From the NCBI RefSeq assembly GCF_030653815.1, contig NZ_JAURYQ010000014.1, positions 1-64,000 of the forward strand: a stretch of DNA of 64,000 nucleotides. Reading direction: 5' to 3'. This DNA comes from Rhodoferax sp. Its GTDB lineage: Bacteria; Pseudomonadota; Gammaproteobacteria; Burkholderiales; Burkholderiaceae_C. The notes under the pieces were generated by a model. It was not told the DNA's origin. It worked only from the letters and a program-made list of their open reading frames with translations, and searched no databases. The position numbers were made by a program, and so were the translations under genes. Positions 35,663-44,872 of the stretch are shown here, piece after piece (the first letter of the stretch is position 1; each line of letters starts with the position of its first letter).

Positions 35663-36721
35663 ATGGAAGCTGTTGCAGCTTCCCGCTACCACGCGCTTCG
35701 CGTCAGTGCGGTGATCGAAGAGACACCTGATGCAAAGTCCTTCGTCTTCGACGTGCCGACCAAGTTGGCTGACCTCTATCGCTACAAGCCGGGACAGTTC
35801 CTGACGCTTCGCCTGCCGGTAGAAGGTCGTCATGTGCCGCGTTGTTATTCGATGTCGAGCGCGCCGATGGTGGACGGTGCCTTGCGTGTGACGGTCAAGC
35901 GCGTCCAGCAGGGGCGCGGCTCGAACTGGATGTGCGACAGGCTCAAAATCGGTGACCCTGTTGAGGTAATGCCGCCAGCCGGGGTCTTCACGCCGCGCTC
36001 GTTGGACGGCGATTTTTTGTTGTTGGGGGGCGGCAGTGGCATCACGCCTGTGCTCTCCATCCTGCGCTCGGCCCTGTTTCAGGGTCAAGGCCGTATCGCG
36101 CTGCTGTATGCCAACCGCGACGAACGCTCGGTGATTTTTCGTGACGAACTGAAGGCGCTGGCGGCAGCCCATCCGTCCAGGCTGCAGGTGATCCACTGGC
36201 TCGATTCGGTGCAGGGCGTGCCCTCGGTGGCACAACTGGCCGAGTTGGCCAAGCCTTTCCGCTTGGCCCAGGCCTTCATTTGTGGCCCTGGTCCATTCAT
36301 GGATGCGGCCGTCGCCGCGCTGCAAGCGGTGGAGATGGCGCCCGAGCAGATTCATGTGGAGCGTTTTGCGTCCCTGCCTGACGAGGAGGACGCGGCAGCG
36401 CTAAACGCCACGGTGGCGGCCGATGCGCCTGCGCCGTCGGTTGATGAAGCCGAAGTCGAGCTGTCACTCGATGGAACCATACACAAGATTCAATGTGGCG
36501 GCGGCCAGACCCTGCTGGACGCTGCGCTGGCAGCCGGCATCAAGGCACCGTATTCCTGTCAGGCCGGTCTGTGCGCGTCTTGCATGTGCCAGGTGGTGGA
36601 GGGCAGCGTGCACCTGCGCCATAACGAGGTGCTGGACAAAAAAGATCTGGCCAAGTCCTGGACGCTGGCCTGCCAGGCGGTGCCGACCAGCACCCATCTG
36701 CGCATCAAGTTTCCGGAGTAA
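35663..36721 (+). CDS. 3-ketosteroid 9alpha-hydroxylase reductase (KshB-like)
   Basis: A 352-residue reductase with three domains: FAD-binding (RCYSMSS near residue 62), NAD-binding ([13 protein letters not shown] near 118; CGPGPFM) and a C-terminal plant-type 2Fe-2S ferredoxin (CQAGLCASC plus a later Cys in LACQAVP). This is the layout of KshB, which feeds electrons from NADH to the Rieske oxygenase KshA. PaaE and HcaD-type reductases share it, so the steroid role rests on its place between HSD and a FadD3-like gene. KshA itself is absent from the window. The start lies two bases after the HSD stop. Confidence 0.84.
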   Translation: MEAVAASRYHALRVSAVIEETPDAKSFVFDVPTKLADLYRYKPGQFLTLRLPVEGRHVPRCYSMSSAPMVDGALRVTVKRVQQGRGSNWMCDRLKIGDPVEVMPPAGVFTPRSLDGDFLLLGGGSGITPVLSILRSALFQGQGRIALLYANRDERSVIFRDELKALAAAHPSRLQVIHWLDSVQGVPSVAQLAELAKPFRLAQAFICGPGPFMDAAVAALQAVEMAPEQIHVERFASLPDEEDAAALNATVAADAPAPSVDEAEVELSLDGTIHKIQCGGGQTLLDAALAAGIKAPYSCQAGLCASCMCQVVEGSVHLRHNEVLDKKDLAKSWTLACQAVPTSTHLRIKFPE

Positions 36722-36725
36722 TCAA

Positions 36726-38330
36726 ATGAGTTCAAACACCGTGTCGGCATCCGCGTCGACCACCTTACCGGCTACCTTGCCCGCATTGATCCGCCAGGCG
36801 GCAGCCCAGTTTCCGCAGCGTACTGCCGTTGTGGACGAGGGACTCACGATCAGCTACGCCGAGCTGCTTTCCGCCAGCGAGACCGTTGCGCGGAGTCTGA
36901 TTGCCAAGGGGGTACAAGCGGGTGACCGTGTCGCCATCTGGGCACCCAATGTGCATGAGTGGATCTTGGCGGCCTGCGGCACACACGCTGCCGGTGCCGT
37001 GCTGGTGCCTCTCAATACCCGCATGAAGGGGGCTGAAGCCGCCGACATCCTGGGCCGCAGTGGTGCCAGGGTTCTTTTTTGTATTGGTGATTTTTTGGGT
37101 CAGTATTACCCCTCGCTGCTGATGGATCAACGCCCGGTCACTCTTGAGCACATTGTGGTCCTGAGAGAGGGTTTTCGCGAGTCACCCGCGCAATCCGGTG
37201 ACCTGTGCTGGAACGACTTCCTGGCGACAGGCCGTGCGGTCGATCGACAACGCGTGTTGGAACGGGAGCAGGCCCTGAGTGCGGACAGCACCGCTGACCT
37301 GATGTTCACCTCAGGAACCACCGGCCGCCCCAAAGGCGTGATGGCGGCGCATGGTCCGACGATCCGGGCTTTTTATGCCTGGTCGGAGGTGGTGGGCCTG
37401 GGTGAGGGCGATCGCTACCTGATCGTCAACCCCTTCTTTCATACCTTTGGCTACAAGGCGGGCTGGGTGGCGGCCTTCATTCGTGGCGCCACGGTGTACC
37501 CCGAGCAGGTGTTTGACGCCGAAAAGGTACTCACACGCATCCAGCGTGACCGCATCAGCTTCATGCCCGGGCCGCCGACATTGTTCCTGACCATGTTGGG
37601 CCATCCGGGTCTGAAAGACTTTGATATTTCCTCGCTGCGGGCCACGGTCACCGGGGCGGCCACGGTGCCACCGGTGCTGATCGCCCGCATGCGTGATGAG
37701 CTGGGCATCGCCAGCGTCACCACCGCTTATGGTCTGACCGAATGCGGTGGCTGTGCCACGGTCTGTGACCCCGGTGACAGCGTTGAAACAGTTGCCGGCA
37801 CTTGTGGTCGCGCCTTGCCTGGCACCGAGGTGTGCTGTGTCGATGAGCAAGGGGCCCGTGTGCCGGCGGGTCAGCCCGGCGAGGTGCTGCTGCGCGGTTA
37901 CCACGTAATGCAGGGCTATTTTGAAGATCCCAAGGCGACCGCCGAAGCAATAGACGCTGATGGCTGGCTGCATACCGGCGACGTCGGCGTGCTTGATGAG
38001 CGCGGTTACTTGCGCATCACCGACCGCCTCAAGGATATGTTCATTGTGGGCGGTTTCAATGTTTACCCGGCGGAAGTCGAGCGCTTGCTGAGCCCGCATC
38101 CGGACATTGCCCAAGTGGCGGTGATTGGCGTGCCTGACGAGCGCATGGGCGAAGTGGGGTGTGCTTGCGTCGTGCGACGGTCAGGATCTACGCTCACAGA
38201 GAAAGAGCTTGTTGCCTGGGCGCGTGACAACATGGCCAACTACAAGGTGCCACGCCAGGTCCGGTTCCTGGAGTCGCTGCCTGTGAACGCCTCCAACAAA
38301 GTTGACAAGAAGCGACTCAGAGTGATTTGA
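36726..38330 (+). CDS. Acyl-CoA ligase, FadD3/HIP-CoA ligase-like
   Basis: A 534-residue ligase with an intact [11 protein letters not shown] loop (near residue 195), [17 protein letters not shown] and the C-terminal lysine context [11 protein letters not shown]. In steroid clusters a ligase at this place activates the ring C/D propanoate HIP released by TesD; actinobacterial FadD3 and Comamonas ScdA have that role. It ends the + strand operon that begins with tesA2. Substrate is inferred. Confidence 0.85.
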   Translation: MSSNTVSASASTTLPATLPALIRQAAAQFPQRTAVVDEGLTISYAELLSASETVARSLIAKGVQAGDRVAIWAPNVHEWILAACGTHAAGAVLVPLNTRMKGAEAADILGRSGARVLFCIGDFLGQYYPSLLMDQRPVTLEHIVVLREGFRESPAQSGDLCWNDFLATGRAVDRQRVLEREQALSADSTADLMFTSGTTGRPKGVMAAHGPTIRAFYAWSEVVGLGEGDRYLIVNPFFHTFGYKAGWVAAFIRGATVYPEQVFDAEKVLTRIQRDRISFMPGPPTLFLTMLGHPGLKDFDISSLRATVTGAATVPPVLIARMRDELGIASVTTAYGLTECGGCATVCDPGDSVETVAGTCGRALPGTEVCCVDEQGARVPAGQPGEVLLRGYHVMQGYFEDPKATAEAIDADGWLHTGDVGVLDERGYLRITDRLKDMFIVGGFNVYPAEVERLLSPHPDIAQVAVIGVPDERMGEVGCACVVRRSGSTLTEKELVAWARDNMANYKVPRQVRFLESLPVNASNKVDKKRLRVI

Positions 38331-38358
38331 GCAGAATCAAGCGTTATACATTTAGGCC

Positions 38359-38731
38359 ATGAGTTGGGTGGGTACGCTGTGCCTCTGGGGCATGGCGTGG
38401 GCTTTTTTTCTACCTTCCTTTGCGCAGCAGCCACCTTCTGCGGTCGCCAGTCAGGAAAGCAAAGAAGCAGCGCGCGTCCAGGCGATGCTGGACCGTGCCG
38501 TGGTGTAGCACAGGAAGAATGGTAAACCAGCCCTTGCAGCTTTCTCCCGCGCGGGCGAGTTTCTTGATGGCGAGCTTTATGTCTACGTGATCGACAAAAA
38601 TGGCCTGATGCTGGCAAGTGGCTCTCCGCCTTAACGAAGCGCCAGAGACCATTAAAGTTGAGATTAAGTGGTATGCCAAGACACATGTAAAATGTCAGTC
38701 ACGGATCGCGGTCCTTGTGAATGCCAAGTAA
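38359..38731 (+). pseudogene. Decayed cache-domain secreted protein
   Basis: A frame from ATG 38359 starts with a signal peptide (MSWVGTLCLWGMAWAFFLPS) and continues to a TAG at 38506-38508. After the stop the same frame reads KPALAAFSRAGEFLDG, ELYVYVIDKNGLMLASG, the text of single-cache sensor proteins, and stops again at 38632. A different frame then gives a plausible C-terminal remnant to 38731 (VEIKWYAKTHVKC). The gene has lost at least one codon and part of its middle. It fills most of the 535-base gap after the steroid operon. Confidence 0.7.
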
Positions 38732-38865
38732 ATAAGACGCTGTGAGAGCTCTTAATATGACTGTTCTACAGACACCGCTTCCGCCAGAACCCCTTATTTC
38801 ATGCGGGCAGCAAAGGAGTTTCGTTGAATGCGTACCATCCTATGGGTTACAAGCGATAAGACCTC

Positions 38866-39684
38866 ATGAAAACACCTGTCAATACCTTCAAAAACGCCTT
38901 GCAAAAGCAGCAGGTCCAAATCGGCTTGTGGGTGAATTTGGCCGATGGCTTGTGCGCCGAACTGGTCGCCGGCATCGGCTATGACTGGCTACTGCTCGAT
39001 GGCGAGCACGGCCCCAGTGACCTGCGCACCATGCTGGCGCAATTGCAGGGCGTCTCCAGTGCACAGGGCTCCCTTCCCGGCCTGGTCACGCATCCGATCG
39101 CGCGCGTGCCAGTGGGCGAAACCTCACTCATCAAGCAATTTCTCGACCTTGGCGTGCAAACCCTGCTTGTGCCCATGGTGGACACGCCCGCGCAGGCTGA
39201 GCAGTTGGTGCGGGCCATGCGCTACCCGCCTGACGGCGTCCGCGGCATGGGCAGCGCCGTGGCCCGCTCTTCGCGTTGGCAGGGCTATCCCGACTACATT
39301 CATGAGGCCAATGCCCAGGTCTGTCTGCTGGTGCAGGCTGAGACGGTGGAGGCCATGCGCAACCTCGACGCCATCGCCGCCACACCGGGCGTGGACGGCG
39401 TGTTCATCGGTCCGGCCGACCTGTCGGCGTCGATGGGTTATCTCGGGAACCCGGGTCACCCCGAGGTGCAGGCCGCCATTGCGGATGGCATCGCACGCAT
39501 TCTCAAAGCCGGCAAGGCCCCTGGCATTATCGCCACCTCGGAGGAGCAGGCGCGCAAATGGCTGGCGGCTGGCGCGTTGTTCGTGGCTGTGGGTGTGGAC
39601 ACCATGCTGTTGTCAGATGCAGCACGCAGCCTGCTGGCCAAGTTCAAGTCGTCCGCCCCCAAGTCGTCCGCTGGCGCATACTGA
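38866..39684 (+). CDS. HpcH/HpaI-family class II aldolase
   Basis: A 272-residue aldolase with DWLLLDGEHGPSDL (catalytic His region), RMPVGE-like RVPVGET, QAETVEAM and GPADLSASMG, the metal-ligand motifs of HpaI, GarL and related enzymes. It splits 4-hydroxy-2-oxo diacids or 2-dehydro-3-deoxyglucarate-type acids to pyruvate and an aldehyde. No partner catabolic genes adjoin it. It could be a leftover of aromatic catabolism or serve sugar acids. No good ribosome site is visible before the ATG. Confidence 0.82.
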   Translation: MKTPVNTFKNALQKQQVQIGLWVNLADGLCAELVAGIGYDWLLLDGEHGPSDLRTMLAQLQGVSSAQGSLPGLVTHPIARVPVGETSLIKQFLDLGVQTLLVPMVDTPAQAEQLVRAMRYPPDGVRGMGSAVARSSRWQGYPDYIHEANAQVCLLVQAETVEAMRNLDAIAATPGVDGVFIGPADLSASMGYLGNPGHPEVQAAIADGIARILKAGKAPGIIATSEEQARKWLAAGALFVAVGVDTMLLSDAARSLLAKFKSSAPKSSAGAY

Positions 39685-39704
39685 ACGCACCGCTTCCGCC
39701 TGGT

Positions 39705-40751
39705 TCAAACCACCCGCCAAGCCAGTGACTCGCCGCCCCCCAGCGGCTTGAGTTCGGCTTCACCAAAGGCAAAACTTTCCGGTACCGTCCAGGCTTCGCG
39801 CTTGAGCGTGAGCGTGCCGGTGTTGCGCGGCAGGCCGTAAAAGTCGGCGCCGTAGAAACTGGCAAAGGCTTCCAGTTGCCCAAGTGCACCCATGGCGTCA
39901 AATGCCTGGGCATAAAGTTCCATGGCCGCATGCGCGGTGTAGCAGCCGGCGCAGCCGCTGGCGTGTTCCTTCAGGTGCACCGCGTGCGGCGCGCTGTCGG
40001 TACCCAGGAAAAACTTCGGGCTGCCGCTGCCCGCCGCGCTGAGCAAGGCCTGGCGATGGCTTTCACGCTTGAGCACCGGCAGGCAGTAGTAGTGTGGGCG
40101 GATGCCGCCGGTGAAGATGGCGTTGCGGTTGTACAGCAGGTGGTGCGCAGTGACCGTGGCCGCGACAAACTGGTCAGCTTCAGCCACGTACTGCGCGGCT
40201 TCGCGCGTGGTGATGTGTTCGAAGACAATTTTCAGCTCGGGAAAATCGCGGCGCAACGGGATCAATTGGGTGTCGATGAACACCGCCTCGCGGTCGAACA
40301 GGTCGATGTCGGGCGAGGTCACTTCACCGTGCACCAGCAACGGCATGCCGGCGCGCTGCATGGCTTCGAGCGTGGCGTAGGTTTTGCGCAGATCGGTCAC
40401 GCCGGCGTCGCTGTTGGTGGTGGCGCCAGCCGGGTAGAGCTTGGCGGCCACGATGCCGGCCTCGCGGGCGCGGGCGATTTCGTCGGGCGGCAGGATGTCG
40501 GTGAGGTAAAGCGTCATCAGCGGCTCGAACGCCAGTCCGGCCGGTACGGCGGCCTGGATGCGCGCCTTGTAGGCCAAGGCTTGGGCGGTGGTGGTCACCG
40601 GTGGGCGCAAATTGGGCATGATGACGGCGCGACCAAACTGGGCTGCGCTGTGCGGCACCACGGTGCCAAGTGCAGCACCGTCGCGCACATGCAGGTGCCA
40701 GTCATCGGGGCGGGTCAGTGTCAGGGTGTCGGTCATGGTGCGGGTTGTCAT
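39705..40751 (-). CDS. pyrC: Dihydroorotase
   Basis: A 348-residue class II dihydroorotase for the third step of pyrimidine synthesis. Metal ligands are in [10 protein letters not shown] (near residue 16), the carbamylated Lys in AKLYPAG, then LVHGEV, FEHITT and the catalytic Asp in GTDSAPH. The start could be 40751 or 40736; neither has a strong ribosome site. It lies nine bases after the LysR stop on the same strand. Confidence 0.95.
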   Translation of the reverse strand: MTTRTMTDTLTLTRPDDWHLHVRDGAALGTVVPHSAAQFGRAVIMPNLRPPVTTTAQALAYKARIQAAVPAGLAFEPLMTLYLTDILPPDEIARAREAGIVAAKLYPAGATTNSDAGVTDLRKTYATLEAMQRAGMPLLVHGEVTSPDIDLFDREAVFIDTQLIPLRRDFPELKIVFEHITTREAAQYVAEADQFVAATVTAHHLLYNRNAIFTGGIRPHYYCLPVLKRESHRQALLSAAGSGSPKFFLGTDSAPHAVHLKEHASGCAGCYTAHAAMELYAQAFDAMGALGQLEAFASFYGADFYGLPRNTGTLTLKREAWTVPESFAFGEAELKPLGGGESLAWRVV

Positions 40752-40759
40752 GAAGTAAC

Positions 40760-41734
40760 TTAAAGGGCGCCATGGTGGGCGATCAGGTAGTCCCACAGGG
40801 CTTGTGCGTTGTGTTTGTGAACCTCAGGGTCGGGGCGACCGCCCGCATGGGCGGGCTTGTGCGCATCGCGATGCGTTGGACGTTCGCGGTAGGCGCGTAC
40901 TTCCATGGTGATGCTGAGGTCCTTGAGTTCGGGCGGGGCGGCGCTCACCAACTTGTTCGCGCGCAGGTCCTTGCGCACCGCGCTCAAGGGCAGGAACGCC
41001 ACGCCGTGACCTTCCAGCGCCATCGCCTTCAAACCTTCGGCCATGTCGGTCTCGTAGACCCGGTCGAAGTGGATCGGGGCGCTGCTGTGTTTCAGGATCA
41101 GCTCCACCATCTGGCCCAGGTAGGCGCCTTGCGCGTAGCCCAGGTAGGGCAGCGGGCGGCCGGCCTTGCCGGGCAGCTCGAACAGGGGCTTGCCGTGCGC
41201 GTCCGGTTTGGCATAGGGGGCGACCGTTTCCTCACCCAGGCTCACCATCTCGTAGCGGTCTGCGTCAAGCTGGTTGGGCTGGGACGGGTGGTGGTAGGCA
41301 ATCAGCAGGTCGCAGCTGCCCTCCACCAGGCGCATCACCGCATCATGCACATTGAGCGCAATCAGCCGGCTTTTGATGGGGCCGAAGCTTTCACGCAGGG
41401 TGGACATCCAGGCCGGAAAAAAAGTGAACGCCAGCGTGTGCGGCACGGCAAACTCGATCACGTCCTGCGCCGCGGTGGCGTGGCCGCGCAACATGGCGCG
41501 CGTGGTCTGCAGCGCCTGCAGCACCTCCAGCGCCTGGTCATGCAGCGTTTCACCCGCCGGTGTCAGGCGCGTGGGGTAGCTGCTGCGGTCCACCAGATCG
41601 GAGCCGGCCCAGGCTTCCAGTGACTGGATGCGCCGGGAAAACGCCGGTTGCGTGACATGGCGCAATTGCGCCGAGCGGCTGAAACTGCGGGTTTCAGCCA
41701 AGCTCACAAAATCTTCAAGCCATTTGGTTTCCAT
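40760..41734 (-). CDS. LysR-family transcriptional regulator (HypT-like)
   Basis: A 324-residue LysR protein with the N-terminal helix-turn-helix [22 protein letters not shown] and [13 protein letters not shown], then a periplasmic-binding-like effector domain. The N-terminus resembles HypT/YjiE, the hypochlorite-responsive regulator, but that is a weak call. The C-terminal tail is basic and His-rich. Its target is unknown; it is not obviously tied to the steroid island. Confidence 0.85.
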   Translation of the reverse strand: METKWLEDFVSLAETRSFSRSAQLRHVTQPAFSRRIQSLEAWAGSDLVDRSSYPTRLTPAGETLHDQALEVLQALQTTRAMLRGHATAAQDVIEFAVPHTLAFTFFPAWMSTLRESFGPIKSRLIALNVHDAVMRLVEGSCDLLIAYHHPSQPNQLDADRYEMVSLGEETVAPYAKPDAHGKPLFELPGKAGRPLPYLGYAQGAYLGQMVELILKHSSAPIHFDRVYETDMAEGLKAMALEGHGVAFLPLSAVRKDLRANKLVSAAPPELKDLSITMEVRAYRERPTHRDAHKPAHAGGRPDPEVHKHNAQALWDYLIAHHGAL

Positions 41735-41780
41735 GAGGCGGGATTGTCTACCAGAGCAGATGGATTACGATGCCCACAAC

Positions 41781-42386
41781 TCAATTTCCGGTTAATTGGA
41801 GGTAGGCATGCCGGGTGGACGGCGCCACGGCGTCCAGCACCTGGGCATAAGCGGTTTGGTGGCGTGCCAGCAAGCGCGCCGAGGCCACCATTTTGGAGCG
41901 ACAAAACCAGTGGCAACTGTGTTGCATCAGCATCAGCTCGGCCGACAGGGTGAATGCCCTGCGCTTGGCGGGCTGGGTCGGGTCGTTTTGCACGGCTTGG
42001 CTGATGCCATGGGCATGCAGGCTGAGTAATTTGCGCAGGTCCAGCGTGCTGGCGGGGAAGTACTGCGACACAAAAGGCAGGGCCAGCGGCAGTCGGCTGA
42101 GCCGGGCCTGCGGCTCGGGGACCTTGGCAAATTCGAGCACAAAACGGCTGAACTGCTCGCTCAGCGTTTGTTCTGCGGTTTCCAGATGGCGCCATACCTG
42201 GGTTTGGCGTTGTTCGTCGGTCTCACTCAGCGCGCGCTGGTAGCCGCCCAGCACATCCTGCATCAGCTTCTCAATCTGGAATTGCCCCAGGTAACCGCCC
42301 AGCAGGGCAATGCGCTGCGCTTGCTCTCGCGTTTTAAGAACATGCATGCCAATGGCCAGCAGGATGAAGAGAACAAAAGTATCCAT
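41781..42386 (-). CDS. Conserved hypothetical membrane-anchored protein
   Basis: A 201-residue protein with one N-terminal hydrophobic segment (MDTFVLFILLAIGMHVL) and an otherwise helical, soluble body rich in Leu, Gln and Ala. No catalytic motif is recognised. The ATG at 42386 is chosen because the membrane segment begins there. It is followed by the LysR gene in the other half of the gap. Function unknown. Confidence 0.65.
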   Translation of the reverse strand: MDTFVLFILLAIGMHVLKTREQAQRIALLGGYLGQFQIEKLMQDVLGGYQRALSETDEQRQTQVWRHLETAEQTLSEQFSRFVLEFAKVPEPQARLSRLPLALPFVSQYFPASTLDLRKLLSLHAHGISQAVQNDPTQPAKRRAFTLSAELMLMQHSCHWFCRSKMVASARLLARHQTAYAQVLDAVAPSTRHAYLQLTGN

Positions 42387-42712
42387 GGGGAAAGTGCGGG
42401 GAGATAAAAAGCCACTTGAGTGTAGTGGGCCGGGCTGACGTTCAGGCTGCTTGGGCTGCGATTCAAAGAGTTGTGGCGGAGAGGTCGGGCCGAAGGATGC
42501 ATGACGGTGTTTGCCCAATCACCCGACTGATTTCATGAGCTGGTGAGTCGATCAGAATGGGACTTCTTGCAGGCTAGTCCGTCAAAACCGCATGCGCATG
42601 GCCCGGTCGCCGCACCGGGTTTGGCGTCAAGCCTGTTGTCGGAAAAGTTGGCGGATCAGACCATTTGTGCAGCGATGTGCTCTGACCCCAACTGATTGCG
42701 TGTCAGTTTGAA
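42387..42712. other. Noncoding interval with one hairpin element
   Basis: 326 bases between two - strand genes. No convincing gene is seen; the only structured part is the hairpin element at 42653-42693. Confidence 0.6.
42653..42693 (-). repeat. Dispersed REP-like hairpin, family A, copy 1
   Basis: On the - strand it begins AGTTGGGGTCAGAGCACAT and ends GGTCTGATCC. GGATCAGA (42653-42660) pairs, with one mismatch, with TCTGACCC (42681-42688). The element at 50292-50336 has the same ends. Confidence 0.55.
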
Positions 42713-43726
42713 TCACCCCCCGGCTGCTTGACGCCTGCCTGTGGGCGGGTAGATCGGGTCGGTGTAACCCGGTGTGGATGGATGGCCGGGGTGGACCAGG
42801 TTGTCCACCAGGGTTTCGTCTTCCGCGGTGAACACGTAGTCGAGCGCGGGCAGGTAGTCCTGCCACTGCCTGAGCGTGCGCGGCCCGGCGATGACCGAAC
42901 TGATCACCGGGTTGGCCAGCACCCAGGCCGTGGCGAATTGGGCCAGGCTGATGCCCCGGTTTTCGGCGTGCACCTTGAGCTGTTGCGCGATCAGCAGGGA
43001 TTCCTCGCGAAACTCGGTCTGGGCCAGGCGCTGGTCACCGCGGCCGGCGCGGCTGTCGGGGGCGGGCGTTTGACCCGGCAGGTATTTGCCGGTGAGCACG
43101 CCGCGCGCCACCGGGCTGTAGGGCGTGACGCCAATGCCGTAATGGGCGCAGGCCGGCAGCACCTCGACTTCGGGCATGCGGTTGAGCAGGTTGTAATAGG
43201 GCTGGCACACCACCGGCCCCGGCATGCCGAGTTGTGCGGCGAGGTGCACCATTTCGGCCATGCGCCAGCCCCGAAAATTGGACACGCCCCAGGCGCGAAT
43301 CTGGCCCGCGCGCAGCATGGCGTCGAGGGCGCGCAAGGGCTCCTCCAGGTTCATGCCGTCAAAGTCACGGTGCAGGTACAGGATGTCGACGTAGTCGGTT
43401 TGCAGGCGCGCCAGCGAGGCTGCGATTTCGCGCAGCATCCAGCTGCGCGAGTAATGCCCCTCGTTGACCCGGTCCGACATGGCGTTGCCCATTTTGGTGA
43501 CCAGCACCCAGTCATGGCGCTGTCCCTTGAGCAACTGGCCCACCATGGTTTCCGAACCACCTTTGCTGTAATTGTCGGCGGTGTCGATGTAGTTCACGCC
43601 GTGACTGCGGGCGTCTGCCACGATGGACGCGGCTTCTGCCAGCGCAGTCTGGTCGCCAAACATCATGGTGCCCAGGCACAGCGCCGAGACTCTCAAATTG
43701 CTTTTACCAAGGTGACGGTAGTGCAT
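42713..43726 (-). CDS. Aldo/keto reductase
   Basis: A 337-residue NADPH-dependent aldo/keto reductase barrel protein with catalytic Asp and Tyr in DTADNYSKGGSE, Lys in LVTKMGN and His in LYLHRDFD, and the cofactor-binding VIAGPRTLRQW near the end. It reduces aldehydes or ketones; the substrate is unknown. The ATG at 43726 begins the conserved MHYRHLGKSNLRVSAL. Confidence 0.88.
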   Translation of the reverse strand: MHYRHLGKSNLRVSALCLGTMMFGDQTALAEAASIVADARSHGVNYIDTADNYSKGGSETMVGQLLKGQRHDWVLVTKMGNAMSDRVNEGHYSRSWMLREIAASLARLQTDYVDILYLHRDFDGMNLEEPLRALDAMLRAGQIRAWGVSNFRGWRMAEMVHLAAQLGMPGPVVCQPYYNLLNRMPEVEVLPACAHYGIGVTPYSPVARGVLTGKYLPGQTPAPDSRAGRGDQRLAQTEFREESLLIAQQLKVHAENRGISLAQFATAWVLANPVISSVIAGPRTLRQWQDYLPALDYVFTAEDETLVDNLVHPGHPSTPGYTDPIYPPTGRRQAAGG

Positions 43727-43854
43727 GGTGGGGCTTTCGTTGAAGTGGATGTCAATGACAAAAATGCGTTGCGGCATGCGGATCCTCATTGTTGCTTGAG
43801 TTTTGCTGGCGCAGAATACGTTCGGGTTGATTTTTGTTCTTTGAAAGGCAAACC

Positions 43855-44316
43855 ATGACATCCAAATCGATGAAATCCCTCACGTTGGCGGCGCTGCTGG
43901 CGAGCGCGGGCCTGGTCTTTGCGGCGCCACCCGAAGGGGCAGGGCAGGCCGGGGCGGGCAAGTCACGACCTGCTGCGCAAGCGAAACCAGAAGTCCCGAT
44001 CGGCGCCTACTTTCAAGACAGGCAACGCCAGGCGGTGTTGCAGTACTACGGCAGCCAGCAGGCCAAAGGGCGCTGTCCCCCCGGGCTGGCCAAGAAAAAC
44101 AACGGCTGCATGCCGCCCGGTCAGGCCAAGAAATGGTCCGTAGGGCAACCGCTGCCTGGAACGCTCACCTACTATCCCGTGCCCCGGGGCGTGGTTACCC
44201 AAATCGGACTGCCGCCTGCGGGGTACAAATATGTGCGCGTGGCCAATGACCTGCTGCTGGTGGCGATCGGCACCATGATGGTGGTGGACGCCATCGAGGA
44301 CCTGATGCGGCCCTGA
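43855..44316 (+). CDS. CigR/RcnB-like secreted protein
   Basis: A 153-residue exported protein with a signal peptide ending near residue 23 (LVFAAP). The mature part has the CigR-type core: CPPGLAKKNNGCMPPGQAKKW with two cysteines, then a YYPVPRGVVTQIGLPPAGYKYVRV strand and the C-terminal hydrophobic segment LLVAIGTMMVVDAIEDL. The family includes Salmonella CigR and the periplasmic RcnB; its biochemical role is poorly known. GAAAGG precedes the ATG. A terminator lies 44 bases after the stop. Confidence 0.78.
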   Translation: MTSKSMKSLTLAALLASAGLVFAAPPEGAGQAGAGKSRPAAQAKPEVPIGAYFQDRQRQAVLQYYGSQQAKGRCPPGLAKKNNGCMPPGQAKKWSVGQPLPGTLTYYPVPRGVVTQIGLPPAGYKYVRVANDLLLVAIGTMMVVDAIEDLMRP

Positions 44317-44359
44317 CGACACCCGGGGAACAACTGCTTACAAAGCTGTTTCCAGGCGC

Positions 44360-44386
44360 AGCCCAGCGGGCATAGACTGGGCTTTT
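44360..44386 (+). terminator. Intrinsic terminator after the CigR-like gene
   Basis: AGCCCAG (44360-44366), a 10-base loop and CTGGGCT (44377-44383) run into TTTT. Confidence 0.6.
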
Positions 44387-44408
44387 CCTCAAATCCACGG
44401 AGTAGCTT

Positions 44409-44840
44409 ATGAAATTCACTCAAAAATCCCTGGCCGTTTGCCTCATCTCAGCCGCCTTGCTTGGCAGTTATGGTGTCTCGGCGCAAACCTCGCCCAGCCG
44501 AAGCTTCACCACCGATCTGGCCAAAGCCAGTCTGGCCAAGGGCGGCGACAGTGTGAAGACCGAGGCGGACATTCAGAAGATGCGCGATGACGGCATGGGC
44601 TGGGGCCAGATCGCCAACGCCCTGGGCCTGAACCTTGGTGCCGTGGTCAGTGCCGCCAACCGTGCCGAGCCGGCGACGCAAAACGCAGCCAACAAGGCTG
44701 CAGCAACCGGTCAGTACGGCCAAAGTGCCAACGCAATCAGTCGCAGCGGCACCAGTGCCGGCAGCTCTGGTGGCAAGGGCGGTGGCAACGGTGGCGGTAA
44801 CGGCGGTGGCAATGGCGGCGGTGGCGGACGCGGCAAGTAA
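44409..44840 (+). CDS. Small secreted protein with glycine-rich C-terminus
   Basis: A 143-residue protein with a signal peptide ending near residue 25 (YGVSAQ), a helical middle (TEADIQKMRDDGMGWGQIANAL) and a C-terminal tail of GGN/GGG repeats coded by GGTGGC-type triplets at about 44770-44835. No family is assigned. The Gly-rich tail could be flexible or RNA/surface binding. It has its own leader after the terminator. Confidence 0.7.
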   Translation: MKFTQKSLAVCLISAALLGSYGVSAQTSPSRSFTTDLAKASLAKGGDSVKTEADIQKMRDDGMGWGQIANALGLNLGAVVSAANRAEPATQNAANKAAATGQYGQSANAISRSGTSAGSSGGKGGGNGGGNGGGNGGGGGRGK

Positions 44841-44872
44841 GCGCGCCTTGCCATCGCGCACGCTGCAGTAGG

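Noticed and set aside
38240-38686. 148-residue - strand frame in the gap after the fadD3-like gene
   Set aside because: It has no family resemblance and overlaps the ligase end; the + strand frames give a cache-domain remnant instead.
44770-44835. GGTGGC-rich tract as a tandem DNA repeat element
   Set aside because: It keeps the reading frame and encodes the Gly-rich tail of the small secreted protein, so it is treated as coding low-complexity sequence.
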